DNA of 64,000 bases from Canna indica (GCA_034359265.1 CP136891.1:61666001-61730000); one strand, 5' to 3'; shown: positions 1 to 11,721, numbered from the stretch's first letter. The notes: generated by a model from the letters alone, not told the origin. Numbers and translations are program-made.

Positions 1-393
1 AATGGCATTCTTGGTTTCATCTTCTTCATTGGAATTTCTTGCTGCTAACTGTACATTGTTCACATGTCTTTCACTATTTCTGTTCTCATCATATTTCTCC
101 CCATATGTTTGTTTCCCCTTGTACATCTTGTGCCAAGTTGGGTAACCATGGATGCGATAACAATTGTCTTTGTTGTGCCCAGATCTCTGACACACTTCAC
201 AGTATTTCCTAGTGAAGTTTTGCTCCTTGTCTTTCCAATTTCTTTGATAATTACCATAATTCAAACCTTGATTGGTGCTTATTCCCTGATTTGAACTCAT
301 CAAGGCTATACTGTCAACACCAGCATTTTGGTTTGCATTCTGATTTCTTTGACTCTCTTCTTGTTCCATCATTGAATAGATTTGATTCAACTC
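1..393 (-). pseudogene. Copia retrotransposon gag, C-terminal fragment with CCHC zinc knuckle
   Basis: Read on the minus strand, about positions 162-203 encode a CX2CX4HX4C zinc knuckle (CEVCQRSGHNKDNC), the nucleic-acid-binding motif of retroviral-type Gag. Upstream of it is a Gln/Asn-rich linker starting at about 393 (PELNQIYSMMEQEESQRN), which continues the Gag encoded at 2139-2860 once the LTR at 399-2138 is taken out. The knuckle itself is intact, but the gag as a whole is disrupted by an insertion and an upstream stop. The element runs off the left edge of the window. The Gag layout resembles the Ale/Retrofit group of Ty1/Copia; the lineage is an inference. Confidence 0.8.
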
Positions 394-398
394 AGGTG

Positions 399-2138
399 TG
401 TTGGCTTAAGGTTTTCAACATTGGTCTTAATCTCGGTTTTGATGATAACAAACATGAAACTAATGTTTCATTGAGAAATACTTTTAGGTTCCATATCGAT
501 TAGCGCACGACGTCCCCGATCGGAAAAATCGAAGAAATAGAAGAAATCGGCAAGGACGCTCGTCGACGCTCGGGATTCTTCAAAAAGTAGAGTTTAGGTT
601 TAGGGTGTCTAGTTTATATTGTAAATCCTCTTTATGATGCATAAGAACCCAAAAACCATTCCCGAATCTCAAATCATGAAAACTCGGAGACCATCCTGAA
701 ATAACCTAGCGAGCTCCTTGGAGAGCTATATGACCTAAATATCTTCCTAACATAAAAAATGACGGTAGTTGTTCCTTGGGTAGAAATTAGATAACGATGT
801 ATTTTTAAGAAATTTTTGGAAGTCTTTAGCCTACCCATATTTGACCCGGGAGATTAGAAAATTTTTGTTTTCTGAAAATTTGTGCTAGACCCCAAAAACA
901 AGATTTTAATTCTTAAGGATTTTGATTTTTTAGATATTTTTATTGAATCCAAATGGGAGTAATCTTTATATAACATTTTTGTTTTAAAATCCAAATGGGG
1001 ATTTTGATTTTTTAGATATTTTTATTGAATCCAAGTAGGCTTAGCGAAGACAGAACCAAAACGAGCAGAAAAACAAAGCAAACCAATCTGCCCAACCTAG
1101 TTTCGATCGACCGAATGGAGTTAAAAAGCGGTAGAAGGCCACTTCGTTCGACCGGGCGATTGATCGACCAGTGCCAAAAATTGGCAGAAGGCTCATCGGT
1201 CGACCGGGTTGCAGAGAAGAAGAATCGCGTCTGGCAATCGACCCGTCGATCGATCAGACAGAGAGATTAAGCCAGCGGTCGATCAGTCGATCGACCGACA
1301 TGCGACCGAACGGCGGAAACAGCTAGTTTTTCGCTCGTTAACACGTTGTTTCCATTGCAGGGTTATAAATACCCAAACTCAGTCTTCCTTAAACAACTTT
1401 TGATCACTATTAACCTTCATTGAGCCATCATTGATCAACTCTAAGCTTTCATTGAGCTATTTTTTAGAGAAATCCTAGTTTGAGCTTTCATTCCTAGAGT
1501 TTGCCTTCAAGTTTGATTTGATTCATAATCAAGGCATCAAGAGAAGCTATGATTCATTGTGTTGGAGCTAAGTATTTGTATTGTTGTATTTTTTGCTACA
1601 TTACTTGTATATTTTCTTGTTTCTTTCATTGTATTAAAACTTGTGTAAACCTAGGTTGCTATGTTTGATTTGATTGGTGGTTGCCTTGGTGTCAAGGCTT
1701 AATTCCACCGTTGTAAACGTAGTTTACTAGGATTAGTTCTAGTTGTCCCTTAGGTTGAGGTGGGAGAGTGCTCTCGGTAGGAAGGCGGGATACTTCCGGA
1801 TGTGGAAGTGCCTTCGGTTGGAGAGCGAAGGCTTTCCGGTGTAAAGTCCTCATTGTAAGAGAAACAAGATATAATCTAGTAAATTTAGTTTGGAAATCCT
1901 AAGCGGGGTGCTTAGGTAGTGGAGTAGGCATTGGGGCCGAACCACTATAAATTCTCTGTGTTAGCATTGAAATATTATTTGTATTGATTGCATTGTTTTT
2001 TATTGCTTTCGTATTTAGTCATCGAACTATAAATTTTCTAAATAGTTTAAGAAAACAATTAAAATCAAATTAGGCAAATAGATTTAGTTAACACACTATT
2101 CACCCCCCTCCCCTCTAGTGTGGCCATTTCACCCAACA
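399..2138 (+). mobile_element. Solo LTR of a SIRE-like Copia retrotransposon (LTR copy A)
   Basis: The 1740-bp unit starts TGTTGGC and ends CCCAACA and is flanked by near-identical 5-bp target duplications (AGGTG at 394-398, AGATG at 2139-2143). No internal retrotransposon sequence is present, so it is a solo LTR left by LTR-LTR recombination. It interrupts the minus-strand Copia gag exactly: the Gag reading resumes on the other side. A TATA-like TATAAATAC lies at about 1364-1372, preceded at about 1105-1310 by a cluster of CGATCGACC-type motifs. Related LTRs lie at 10752-11721, 30795-32772, 32773-33675 and 53058-54400, and the pair at 43685-44892 and 56381-57603 is more distant. Confidence 0.85.
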
Positions 2139-2860
2139 AGATGTTGGTCTCATCATCAAAATTTGACCTCGCACATTCAGGTAAGTTTCATTCAATCCCA
2201 TCAGGAATTGAATTACCTTGTTCTTCTCCAATTGCTTCTTCCTTTCTGGCAACCGCAGTATGAATCACTATCAATGGCATCGATCTCATCCCATAATCCC
2301 TTTAGTTTTGTATAGTAGGCTGCAATCGACATGCTCCCCTGACGAATTGAGTAAATCTGGGATTGAACATCAAAGAATCTCGGCACATTGCTTTTGCCGA
2401 ACCTAATTTCTAGGTCAGTCCACATCTTTTAAGCTATTAGAGCGTACATGACACTAGGATTAATTTCAGTAGCTATGGATTGTAGAATCCAGGAGCTTAC
2501 CATGTCATTGCATCGCTTCCAAGCCCTATATCTGGGAGATGATTCATCAGGTATCTCTATTTTTCCATTGATGAATCCCTGTTTATTCTTAGAAGAAAGC
2601 GCGATCAACATCGATCTTTGCCATGGCATGTAATTTTCATGCCCAATCAATTTAACAGATACTAACTGTGTATCTAGATTGTCATTGCTATTTAGGATGA
2701 AAGGATCATTCTCAATTTCAGCCATTTCTGATGTTGCTCCTCCTTCCACGATCTGCTGTGATTCTGCTGATGCAGATCTGTTAGCGTTGGATCTTCGATT
2801 TCTCATCATTAGCATCTGATTGGATCTGACCAAACTGCTTTTCCCCTCTGCTTCAGCAAT
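2139..2860 (-). pseudogene. Copia retrotransposon gag, N-terminal part
   Basis: The minus-strand protein contains the Copia-like N-terminal Gag module (DPFILNSNDN, then LIGHENYMPWQRSM and GFINGKIEIP), followed by a UBN2-type Gag segment (MWTDLEIRFGKSNVPRFFD; YYTKLKGLWDEID). Near the insertion point it reads VIQFLMGLNETYLNVRGQIL. An in-frame TAA separates the two modules at about 2429, and the reading frame shifts near 2213, so it is non-functional. A primer binding site and LTR lie just upstream (2890-3206), making this the 5' end of an Ale/Retrofit-like element read leftward. The gag continues at 393-1 beyond the inserted solo LTR. Confidence 0.85.
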
Positions 2861-2889
2861 CGATGTTGTGCCCTAGTTTTTATCGAAGT

Positions 2890-2901
2890 GCTCTGATACC
2901 A
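2890..2901 (-). promoter_or_regulatory. Retrotransposon primer binding site (initiator-Met tRNA type)
   Basis: On the minus strand the sequence reads TGGTATCAGAGC directly after the LTR end, the standard plant Copia primer binding site complementary to the 3' end of initiator-methionine tRNA. Confidence 0.85.
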
Positions 2902-3206
2902 TGTTGATAATATCAAGATCTGGATTTCATGTTGCAGACTCTCGAGAACACACTGAGGAAGAAGAGGAAGCTTTAGAAATGCATTAGAACTTAATCCCTC
3001 ATCTACAAAGTCTCAGCTACAGACTTTTATACTAAGGCTTAATTACAATTTAATGTAACTTCGAATTAAAAGCAAATGATTGAAATAACCTTCAATTTGT
3101 ATTATTATGCACAAGGATAAAAAATAATTTATTTTATTTAAATTCCTAACAACTTAAAACTTGCTTTGGCACATTTGTTGTTCCCTGTTTCCTCATGTCT
3201 TCAACA
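2902..3206 (-). mobile_element. 5' LTR of the Ale/Retrofit-like Copia element
   Basis: The 305-bp unit is bounded by TGTTGA and TCAACA. It abuts the primer binding site at 2890-2901, and a TATAAAAG box is readable on the minus strand near 3030. The short length fits Ale/Retrofit-type LTRs. The partner 3' LTR lies beyond the left edge. Confidence 0.75.
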
Positions 3207-3469
3207 AGAAGGAAGATGAACTCCGACTCCTCACGGTGAACGGCGCCGGCGTCTCCCCGGATTTCGACCTCCTCCCATGGTGAGCCCGACTCGAACCCTA
3301 CATCAAAACCAAACAAGAATTGACATTTTTATGCACGCGTTCAGGCCATACCTTGAGTCGTGCCTTTCGGTGATTTGCTTGACCCGCACCGAGGCGCCTT
3401 CAAATCATCCCGTTAAATAAATAAATAATAATTCGATAAATGATCCATTAGAATTACGGGTATTACTGT
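3207..3469. other. Intergenic stretch, possible small coding relic
   Basis: A GC-rich stretch at about 3210-3400 has codon-like composition and lies between two Copia elements, but no family was recognised. It is recorded as unassigned. Confidence 0.3.
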
Positions 3470-6162
3470 CCAAATTTACATAAAAAAAATTAAAGAAATC
3501 ATTCACAATAACTTGGAGTGATAATGAAGAAGAAGATAATTCTATTGAATTTGAGAAATTTACTGGGAATTTTGCTGCCTTCACAACAAGCGTTAGTGAG
3601 TCAGTCAAAACACCAGACAGTACAGATGTAGAGGATGTTGATAATACATATCAATGTGCCAAAGATGTTAAAGATGCATGTAGCTGATGATGAATTCAAG
3701 TAATACACTGAATGAGATTTTGAGTGCAGCAAAATGTTATCCAAATCACAATGGGCTTGGATATATTTGACCATCTAAGTTGAAGTCTCAGTTGAAACTG
3801 CCTATCTAACTGAAGTTTGTCCAAAGTGATTCTGCAAGCTATCAACCTACTACTGCTAGAAAACAATCATCAATAAAACAAAAGGGATGGAACATGAGAG
3901 TGCTAGTGTCACTTTTGTAAACTCAAAGGGCATACAAGGGCAAATTGGTCCAAAATGTACAATGATCCGATAAAAAGGAGACGTGTGAAACAAACGAAGT
4001 CTAAAGTGAAGCAAATTTAGGTAAGAAAAGTTGATCTCATGTGCCAAGTTGCCTTCATGTCCAAAACAGCTTCCTCTCTAGATTCATGATATTTTGACAG
4101 TGGGTGTTCACAGCATATGACTTGTAACATAGATAATTTGAAAGATGTTCAAAAATATGGGAATGCCACGATAACCTTTGGTGATTGTGGTCATTGACAT
4201 GTTATAGGAATTGGTACACTTGATGTTCAAGGAATACCAAATCTGAAAAATATCTTATTGGTTGAAGGATTTAAAGCAAACGTAGTGAGTATAAGTCAAC
4301 TGTGTGATCATAATTTAAGTGTTCAGTTTACTAGAAGTAACTGTAAGGTCTATTATGATGATAATGAAAATTGCATTCTTGAGGGAAACAAATCAAATGA
4401 CAATTGCTATAAAGTATCACCTTCGTCAGTCTATTTCTCGGTGACTTCATTCGACATCAATCTTTGGCATCGCAGATTGGGTCATGTAAATTACAGCGAT
4501 CTTAAGAAAATTATGAATGGTGGAGCGGTCAAAGGAATTTTGAAATTATCAGGATAACCTGAAGTTGTGTGTGGCCCGTGTCAAGAAGGTAAACAAACAA
4601 GGCAGACTCACAAACAGTTGCAACATATTACAACTTCGAGACCCCTAGAGTTGCTTCACTTAGATCTCGTCGGTCTAATGCAAATTAAGAGCCTTGGAGG
4701 TAAAAATATATGTGTTTGTATGTATTGATGATTCTCATGTTTTACCTGGACAATTTTTTTACGCTAATGCCTTCGGTATTTTTAAGAGGATGTGTATGAG
4801 ACTGTAAAATGAAAAGAGACTTCAAATCATGAAGGTAATCAAAATAAGAAGTGATCATGGCAGAGAGTTTGAGAATTACTCCTTTTTAGAGTTCTGTGAT
4901 GAAAGTGGGATACTATAGAAGTTCTCGGATCTAAAGACCCCACAACAAAATGGTGTGGTCGAAAGAAAGAATCGAATAGTTCAAGAGATGGCCTGTGTTA
5001 TGCTTAATGCGAGAAATGTATCTGAGAGATTTTGGGCAAAAGTAATAAATATTGTTGTTATACAATAAATCGGATTTATCTTCAACTAGGGATTATGCAA
5101 ACCCCGTATGAATTATGGAAGGGAAGAAAGCCGAATCTCACTTATTTTCATGTGTTTGGCAGTCGATGCTATATATGTTTTAAACGATCGAGAGTATCTT
5201 GAGAAAATGCAAAGTAAAAGTGATGAAACAATATTTTTTGGATATTCCACAAATAGTAAAGCTTATGGAGTGTACAACAAAAGAACACAAGTTGTAATGA
5301 AATAAGCAAATGTGATAGTGGATGACTCTCCAAACATCCAAGTTCTCACAGCTGATGAGAAAGGAGAAACTAATGCTAGTTAAAATATAGCCAAGCCTAC
5401 AGATCAGGCAATTGGAACTGAAGTTGACACTAACGCTGGGACTGGTGTTGTACAAGATGAAGAAATGAATGCTGGAACAGAAAAGTCAGTCCAGAGGGGT
5501 GAACCCACAAGAGTTCTCAAGAATCATCCCATATAAAATGTGATCGGGACGGTGTTAAAACTAGAAATCAACCGAGGAAGAACTATCAGGATATGATCAG
5601 ATATTTTTGCGGGATAACAAACAAAATGATCCCTCAAATATACACGAGTTTTCAAAGTGATCCCTAAAAAAAACCGATCAAAGTGGTCCCTCTAAAACAT
5701 TACTCGGGCAAAATAATCCCTGAGTCGGCCAAAATAGCCTATAAAATATATTATTTCTAAAATATGACTTGAATAAAATAGCCCCAGACTCAGACAATAA
5801 TGAATGTCAACAAGTATCAAAACTCGGCTATTTTGTTCGAGTCAGGAACGATTTTGCCCGAGCCAGATTTTAAAGGGATCACTTTGACCAATTTTTTTTT
5901 TAGATACCACTATGAAAATTTGGCTATATTTGAGGAACCAAATTGTACGTTATTCTTATTCTTGCTATACATTCAAAGTTGAGCCCAAAAATGTAAAAGA
6001 AATATTGAAAGATGAATTTTGGATCACAGTTATGCAAGAGGAATTATAAGAGAAATGATATTTGAGAACTAGTTTCGAAGTCCGAAGGAGTGAACATTAC
6101 TGGGACAAAGTGGATTTTCAAAAATAGAATAGATGAAGCAGGAAACACTACCAAAAACAAAG
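3470..6162 (+). pseudogene. Decayed Copia gag-pol (protease, GAG-pre-integrase, integrase, start of RT)
   Basis: Read with many stops and frameshifts. Order: a Gag tail (3470-3950); an aspartic protease core YFDSGCSQHMT near 4090; a GAG-pre-integrase HRRLGH region near 4470; CGPCQEGKQTR; and an integrase core with HLDLVGLMQI (first Asp, near 4660), RSDHGREF (second Asp, near 4850) and the PQQNGVVERKNR block (catalytic Glu, near 4950). The RT start EPKNVKEILKDEFW lies near 5980, then GTKWIFKN-like and EAGNTTKNKARL at the end. The open pieces (4258-4557 and 5108-5305) are remnants only. A MITE at 5611-5956 splits integrase from RT. No LTR was found for this copy, and it is cut off within RT. 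Confidence 0.85.
5611..5956. mobile_element. MULE-type MITE inserted in Copia pol
   Basis: The 346-bp element starts GGGATAAC and ends GTTATTCT. About 54 bp at each end form imperfect inverted repeats sharing the blocks CCTCAAATATA and TTTTCA. It is flanked by 9-bp direct repeats with one mismatch (TATTTTTGC at 5602-5610, TATTCTTGC at 5957-5965). A 9-bp target duplication is typical of Mutator-like elements. Removing it restores the Copia reading from QDMIRYF into CYTFKVEPKN. It has no coding capacity. Confidence 0.85.
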
Positions 6163-6650
6163 CTAGATTGTAGCACTTGAAGAAGTTGTGCTGCGCATCG
6201 CTCGACTGCCACCACCGCTGAGTGCCTAATGCCAATGACTTCATCTTCTTCTATGAGCTTCCTATGCCGTCACCCTACTACCACCGTCCAACGACTGCAT
6301 CTCCCTCCATGAGCTTCTTGTGTCATCGCCCTACTACCACCATTGTTGATCTGTGATCATTGTCCACGAGTTGCCATCTTAAGAATAATTTGACATTTCG
6401 GTCACGCTTTTTATTCTCTGCTTGTTCTTTAAGCCTTGTGGAATACGAACGCCATTAATCATGCATGTAGTGTCATTTTAATCTTTAGAATAACGTCTGC
6501 GGCTTGCCTTCCTTCTGTATTATTTGTTTTTGACACAAGATTGAATAATGAATGAATTATTTAGATGCCATTAGAACCATTCTTTCTTGGAAAGAAAGAG
6601 CAGAAGGAGATAAAGAGTTGTAACTTTTTTTTTGGAATTTTGATTAATTT
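6163..6650. other. Unassigned sequence with a short internal duplication
   Basis: No gene was recognised. A CCACCGT-rich segment is locally repeated: a unit containing ATGAGCTTCYT and CCCTACTACCACC occurs at about 6253-6290 and 6308-6342. The rest looks like non-coding low-copy DNA. Confidence 0.4.
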
Positions 6651-6653
6651 TTC

Positions 6654-7183
6654 TTGGAGAGATTTGTTTCAATGAATCTCCACACAGATGATCTTCAAGC
6701 CCTTAATTTTGGAGCATTGAGCAATGCCCCATTTGTTGTTCCCAATACTTCTTCCCGGTCCACCAAATCACCAGTTCCACGAGACCATCATCCCACCTTC
6801 ATGGGCTGTTCTCCTGTGGCAAGACACTCTTTCTCTTCTCCGTTTGAGAATCCAGCAAGACAAGGTTTTGCGTCCCCAAATCTGCCTACTGTTTCAAGCT
6901 GTATTGTTGGCTCGTCACCTACCACTCTGCCGCCTTTCAAACAGTCCCCAAATTGGTAAAGATTGCCTCAGAAACCCAATTTCTAAACCCGGCTGCGGTG
7001 GCAGTGTGGCACCATTCTTTTGTAGGGACAACACAGCTGCTCTGGATTTCATTGTCCCTAGGCCAGTGGTACTGGGAAATCAAATTCCAATCTTTGAGGA
7101 TAAACTTCAATAAGTTTTCTTGTGAAGATCCAAGTAGACAAGTCATTCATGATCCTTTTGTATATATCTCTACCTTAGTTTAG
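6654..7183 (+). other. Unidentified overlapping short reading frames
   Basis: Three plus-strand frames overlap here: 6654-6959 (101 aa, Ser/Pro-rich), 6724-7113 (129 aa) and 6953-7183 (76 aa). Base composition is more balanced and GC-richer than the flanks, as in a gene fragment, but no domain or family was recognised and none of the three clearly dominates. It may be an exon of a degraded or captured gene, or non-coding. There is no retrotransposon motif. Confidence 0.25.
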
Positions 7184-8189
7184 CTTTGTTTCATGCTTCT
7201 TATGTTTGATTGATTTCTCTTATGACCATCAAATTATATGTCAGAAGAAACTTTGGTTTATGTGCATTCTTTAAACAATTATCTTCTCCATATTATAATC
7301 TCTCAAAGTTCTATGCAAGGGTACCAAATAAGCATTTCTGAAAGTTGTTTATCCATGTCATTCCATATAAATGCTTTATTGATATTTGGTATTACATTAC
7401 CCAAAAATTTCAAACTACATTATCAATCAGAATATGAAGTTGCCATATATTAAATGTAGAAGAGAAGGGGAAGAATCAATGCAAGGTTGAGGATATTGCA
7501 GAATATGGTGCCTAATGGAACCAAAGTAAGCCTTGAAGAAATCTTCTTGTTCTTCTTTCAACATTGTAGATTTCTTTGTGGCTGGAACTTGAAGGGTGGC
7601 TGATTACATGGATATTGTTTGCAGGTTGCATTAGCACAATGTTAGAAGAAGCTTACTTTATGTTGTATATTTTAATCTTGCAAGTTTGTCAACATGATTT
7701 AAGATCTACAATATCCCAATTACCAATTAGCATAATGCTGACATTTTAATAAATTACCAATTAGCAGGGTGGCTGATTACATGGATATTGTAGATTTTAA
7801 TCTTGCAATTTTGTCAACATGATTTAAGATGATTTGATTTATTCTCCTTACAAATAGGGAATATACATGTAAATATATTTTTTGATTAAGCATCTAAATT
7901 TTACTTTATTATCATACTTCATGTTCTTAGTCTTCTCAACAGGATGAGGTTGTTCTCGAGTCCACGCTATCTGCATGAAGAAATATTGAGGGCCTTCCAC
8001 AACCAAACGGGCAATGTGATGTGCTCATACTTGCTAATGGTCTTGTTTTGACAGTCAACTAGCAAAATGACCACGTGATGTGCTGGTGTTTTATCAATGT
8101 TTGTGAAAATGCTATATATTTGGATAAATGTTTTATGCATTGAACTAACGTAGAATCGTTTGCACAACTTATAGAATTATTTATAAAAT
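7184..8189. repeat. AT-rich unassigned region with a direct duplication
   Basis: A 25-bp block containing GGGTGGCTGATTACATGG occurs at 7593-7617 and 7766-7790. A second block, TTTTAATCTTGCAAKTTTGT plus downstream CAACATGATTTAAGAT, occurs at about 7670-7705 and 7796-7831. The two pairs are in the same order, so a segment of about 170 bp or less was duplicated with an internal deletion. No gene is seen. Confidence 0.6.
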
Positions 8190-8430
8190 TAATATGATTC
8201 AGAATAGAAAAAATATGCAAATAATAATAATTTGCTATGGTGTAAAAGAAAATGCAAACAGAAGTACACTTGCAACTTTCATTTGCGGTCAATCAAACAC
8301 TTGCAAATAGAAGTTGCAAGTCTACTTGCAGACAACCAAACAGTAGGCTGTAAATTCTATTTGCGGGCATTTACTTTTATATGCAAATTTATTTTGCAGC
8401 ATTTGCACTTGCGGGCAACCAAACGCCCCA
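8190..8430. mobile_element. Probable hAT-like MITE
   Basis: The segment contains repeated, partly inverted TTTGCA/ACTTGCAA words and several copies of the CAACCAAAC end-motif seen in plant hAT-type MITEs (about 8285, 8335 and 8420). Precise ends and a target duplication were not resolved. Confidence 0.4.
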
Positions 8431-9275
8431 TTTGTTCATTTGCCCATGATTTTTCAATTCTAAATACACGACATTGAATCATGAACAAATCTAAACATGT
8501 TCATCAACTTTTAACTTAAAATGAAGTCTATAATGAAGGATTTTAATCTACTCTAATTTCATTCAATATCAACATCATGAAATGACCTAAGTTATCAAAA
8601 AAATTTCAACTCATGAAATTTCGAACATTTATCATGCATAGTCAATCATGAGCATAGAGAAATCATTCAAGCATAGTTATTGAGGTAATTAAACTAAATT
8701 TTAATAAAAGTCAGGATCATACCTCATTTGAGATAAATTTTGTCAAACTTGTCAACTCTCATTTTAATTTCAATCTATTAGTCTTCTATCAATTTTTTGA
8801 TAACTTGCAAGCTACAACCATTAGTAGCATTATGGAAACATATGACTACTAGCAAGTTAGTATACTAAATAGCAAGGATTAAATGCAAGATTTCATTCAA
8901 AATTCTCAACCAATTTATATAGTAAGGATTCATTTCAAAAACGAGTATCATGATACCAAAATGAATCAAGAGATCACAAAATATGAAATATTTAAAAATT
9001 AAGATCTCTAATCCTTCCTATTGGTTGAAAATCGAAAGGCCACAATTAGCCTATAATTTAGAACCGCAATGTCGCATAAGCCCGTTATAGGGTACTTAAG
9101 TCTCCGAATAGACTAGGAAATCAAAAATAATAACGGTTTTCAAGTCAAATCAAGAGCGAGCAAAATCAACTCAAATCTAACAAGTATCATAACTCCATTT
9201 TTAAGATGACAAGTAAAATAAATGAGGTGATACCAAACGTACCTAGATACCAAACGTATCATAACTCCAAGTATC
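8431..9275 (-). mobile_element. Probable 3' internal region of the SIRE-like element to the right
   Basis: AT-rich and non-coding on both strands. Near 9000-9080 the minus strand resembles the non-coding internal tail of the SIRE-like element at about 55180-55290 (a GGCCATTTATGACC-like block and a GGTTTTCAACC-like block). No 3' LTR is visible before the MITE at 8190-8430, so the element is truncated. The assignment is by position and weak similarity. Confidence 0.4.
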
Positions 9276-10735
9276 ATGGTAGCTAGAAGTTGTAACCAAA
9301 TGATGATTCTTCATTTAAGTCTATGGTCAACTTCAACTCTTTACTACTCTTTACCCTTGTGTGGTAGCTCCCCCTACAAGAGAGCAAGAACCTTTGGGTC
9401 CTTGGGGGTTAACAGGCTTAGGCATCCAAAGTATTTTCACAACACTTGGATTCATCTTAAAAACACAATCATATATTGCATGCCAAAATATACCACAAGA
9501 AAAATAATGTCCATTAAATTTCTTCTTTTCATTTTTAGTATGGACATGATGTTTAATGTTAGAATGCTTAACATGGGAAGGATGATGGCATAAGCATTCT
9601 TAAGGGTAATATTCTTCTTTTGAGATTTCCTAAATGAGATATTTTGATTTCTAGAATTCTTAAGGAAATGGACATTTACTTTCCTACTCAAGATCAAAAT
9701 CTCATTTTTCAAATAATTAATAGATTTATGTAAGGCATGTAATTGAGTTTTTAACATGCTATTTTTATTCTTTAAATTGTCATTTTTTATGTTTCAAGTC
9801 TTTAATCTCAAATTTCGTATTATCATGGCATGAATCAAATAACCTAGATTTTAATTTTTTATTTTCTAATTTGAATTCATACAAATGAGAATTAAGCACC
9901 ACATTTTCTTTCTTTTACATTTTATTTTCTTTATCTTTTCTAACAAGCACGATATACATCTTTCTACACTCATCTACTAACTCATTATATGGCTTATCAT
10001 GAGAACTAGTAGAGCTACCATCACCATCATTATTAGCATGACTAGGTAAAGAAAAGTGTACCTCATCATTAGCATTCATGAGACTAACTTTGGATGTGGC
10101 TTCATAGTCATGGTTAGAGGGTGCTTCAAGTGAGTGAGAGGTGAAGGTGGAAGCACTTGACTTCTTCCTTGATTTGTTCTTCATGCTAAGATAATTTTTC
10201 TTCACATGTCCCTTTTCTTTACATGCATGGCAAATTACATTTCTTTTTCGGCTCTTGGAGTTGCTTCTTTGACTAGAAGAGCTATGTGCATCAAAATCAA
10301 GATTAGGGGTAAGTGAATGACCATTGTCTTCATTACCTTCATTAAATGTATCAATCTCTTCGGTTTTGGTGTGATCATTTAAAATATTTCAAACTAGCCC
10401 ATAAATGAAATGTCGTAGAGCAATGCATGACTTTTTCAAGAATGTCATTTGGTAAGGTGCAAAGTATGCAATTCATGACATCTCTATTAAATTTAAACAT
10501 TTTCCTGTCAAGTTCACTCCAAGCATGCATATGAACCTTAGATTCAATGAATTCTAATATATCTTAACATGTTAAAGACACCAAAATCTTTAGTCTTTAT
10601 ATATGTGTACACATATATTTTCAAAGACCAAAGTTTGAGTCGTCGAACCTAGGAGGTGCAGACGCTAAACTCTCTAGTGTCATTCTCCGGATCAAGGCAA
10701 GATGTAGAGGAGATGGTGAAATCTCAATCTACGAC
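9276..10735 (-). pseudogene. SIRE-like Copia gag (minus strand), degenerate
   Basis: On the minus strand a Gag C-terminal half is readable. It has a first zinc knuckle CHACKEKGHVKKNY near 10205-10245 with the last Cys replaced by Tyr; an acidic Ser-rich linker (9915-10205); an Asn/Lys-rich coiled-coil-like stretch (9452-9757); and a second knuckle CGIFWHAIYDCVFKMNP near 9450-9490 with its first cysteine(s) altered. WMPKPVNPQGPKG follows. The layout (coiled coil, then knuckle followed by WxPK) matches the SIRE-type Gag at 54401-54846. Stops and frameshifts break it. It lies just inside an LTR and primer site at 10738-11721. Confidence 0.75.
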
Positions 10736-10751
10736 CCGCTCTGATACCAAA
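10736..10751 (-). promoter_or_regulatory. Primer binding site of the minus-strand SIRE-like element
   Basis: The minus strand reads TTTGGTATCAGAGC, complementary to the initiator-Met tRNA 3' end, between the LTR and gag. Confidence 0.75.
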
Positions 10752-11721
10752 TATAAATCGAATGACCTACACTAAAGGGAGGTGAATAGTGTGTTTGCTA
10801 AAACTTAAGCCTAATTCTGATTTTGATCGATTCTTGATTACTTAAGCAAAAGCTCAATTCAACTAGATGAATGCGGAAGCGAGTAAATAGCACGAGTAAT
10901 CAAAACGCAACATGAGCAATGCAAATAAGATAGATTTATAGTGATTCGGCCCCAATGCTTACTCTACTACCTAAGTACCTCGCTTAAGATTTCCAACTTA
11001 GTTTTACTAGATTAATTTATTTTCTTACAATGAGAAATTTACACCGGAGAATCTCCGCTCTCAACCTGATGGCACTTCCACACCTGGAAGTCTCCATCTT
11101 CCTACCGACAGCAATCTCCCACCTCAAAATCTAAAGGGCAACAAATTCAATCCTAATAAACTAACTAAATTGTTGGACTTAAGCCTTACAACCAGTGCAA
11201 CCACCTAGTCAAACAAACCTAGCACCCTAGGTTTACACAAGTTGAAATACAACAAATAAACCTCAAAAATATACAAGTAAATAAAGCAATAAACCAAACA
11301 AACTATACTTAGCTCCAATATCGAACACATACTGACAATTTCAGCCAGATTCGATTGATCTTGGGCTGATCCAGGGCAGGTACCGAGGGTCAACTGAGGG
11401 TCGATCGAAATTGCAAGTTTCAGTCTTTTCAGCTTTTTTCAGCCTTTCGAAGTTTTGGGCGTCGGTTTCAAATTTTGGTGGTTTCTTTTGCATCATAAAG
11501 AGGATTTTACAAGTATTCTAGAATCCTTAAACCCAAACTCTATCTTCTAATGAATTCTCGAGCGTCGACGATCATCCTTCCGATTTCTCCATTTTTTCGA
11601 TCGCGTACGTCGTTCATAAACCAACATGGAATCTGAAAATATTTCGTGCTCAAACATTAGTTATATGTTTATCATCATCAAAAGCGACATTAAGATCAAG
11701 GTTGAAAACCTTAGGCCAACA
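10752..11721 (-). mobile_element. 5' LTR of the minus-strand SIRE-like element (LTR copy B)
   Basis: In plus orientation it begins in a CACTAAAGGGAGGTGAATAG block (the degraded equivalent of the CACTAGAGGGGAGGGGGGTG end of copy A) and ends TAGGCCAACA at 11721. Shared LTR landmarks are the CTACTACCTAAG segment, the TTTGATGATGATAAAC-like start, and the GGTTGAAAACCTTAGGCCAACA terminus. A few GATCGA words lie near 11340-11410. The LTR is shorter and more diverged than copy A. Confidence 0.75.
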
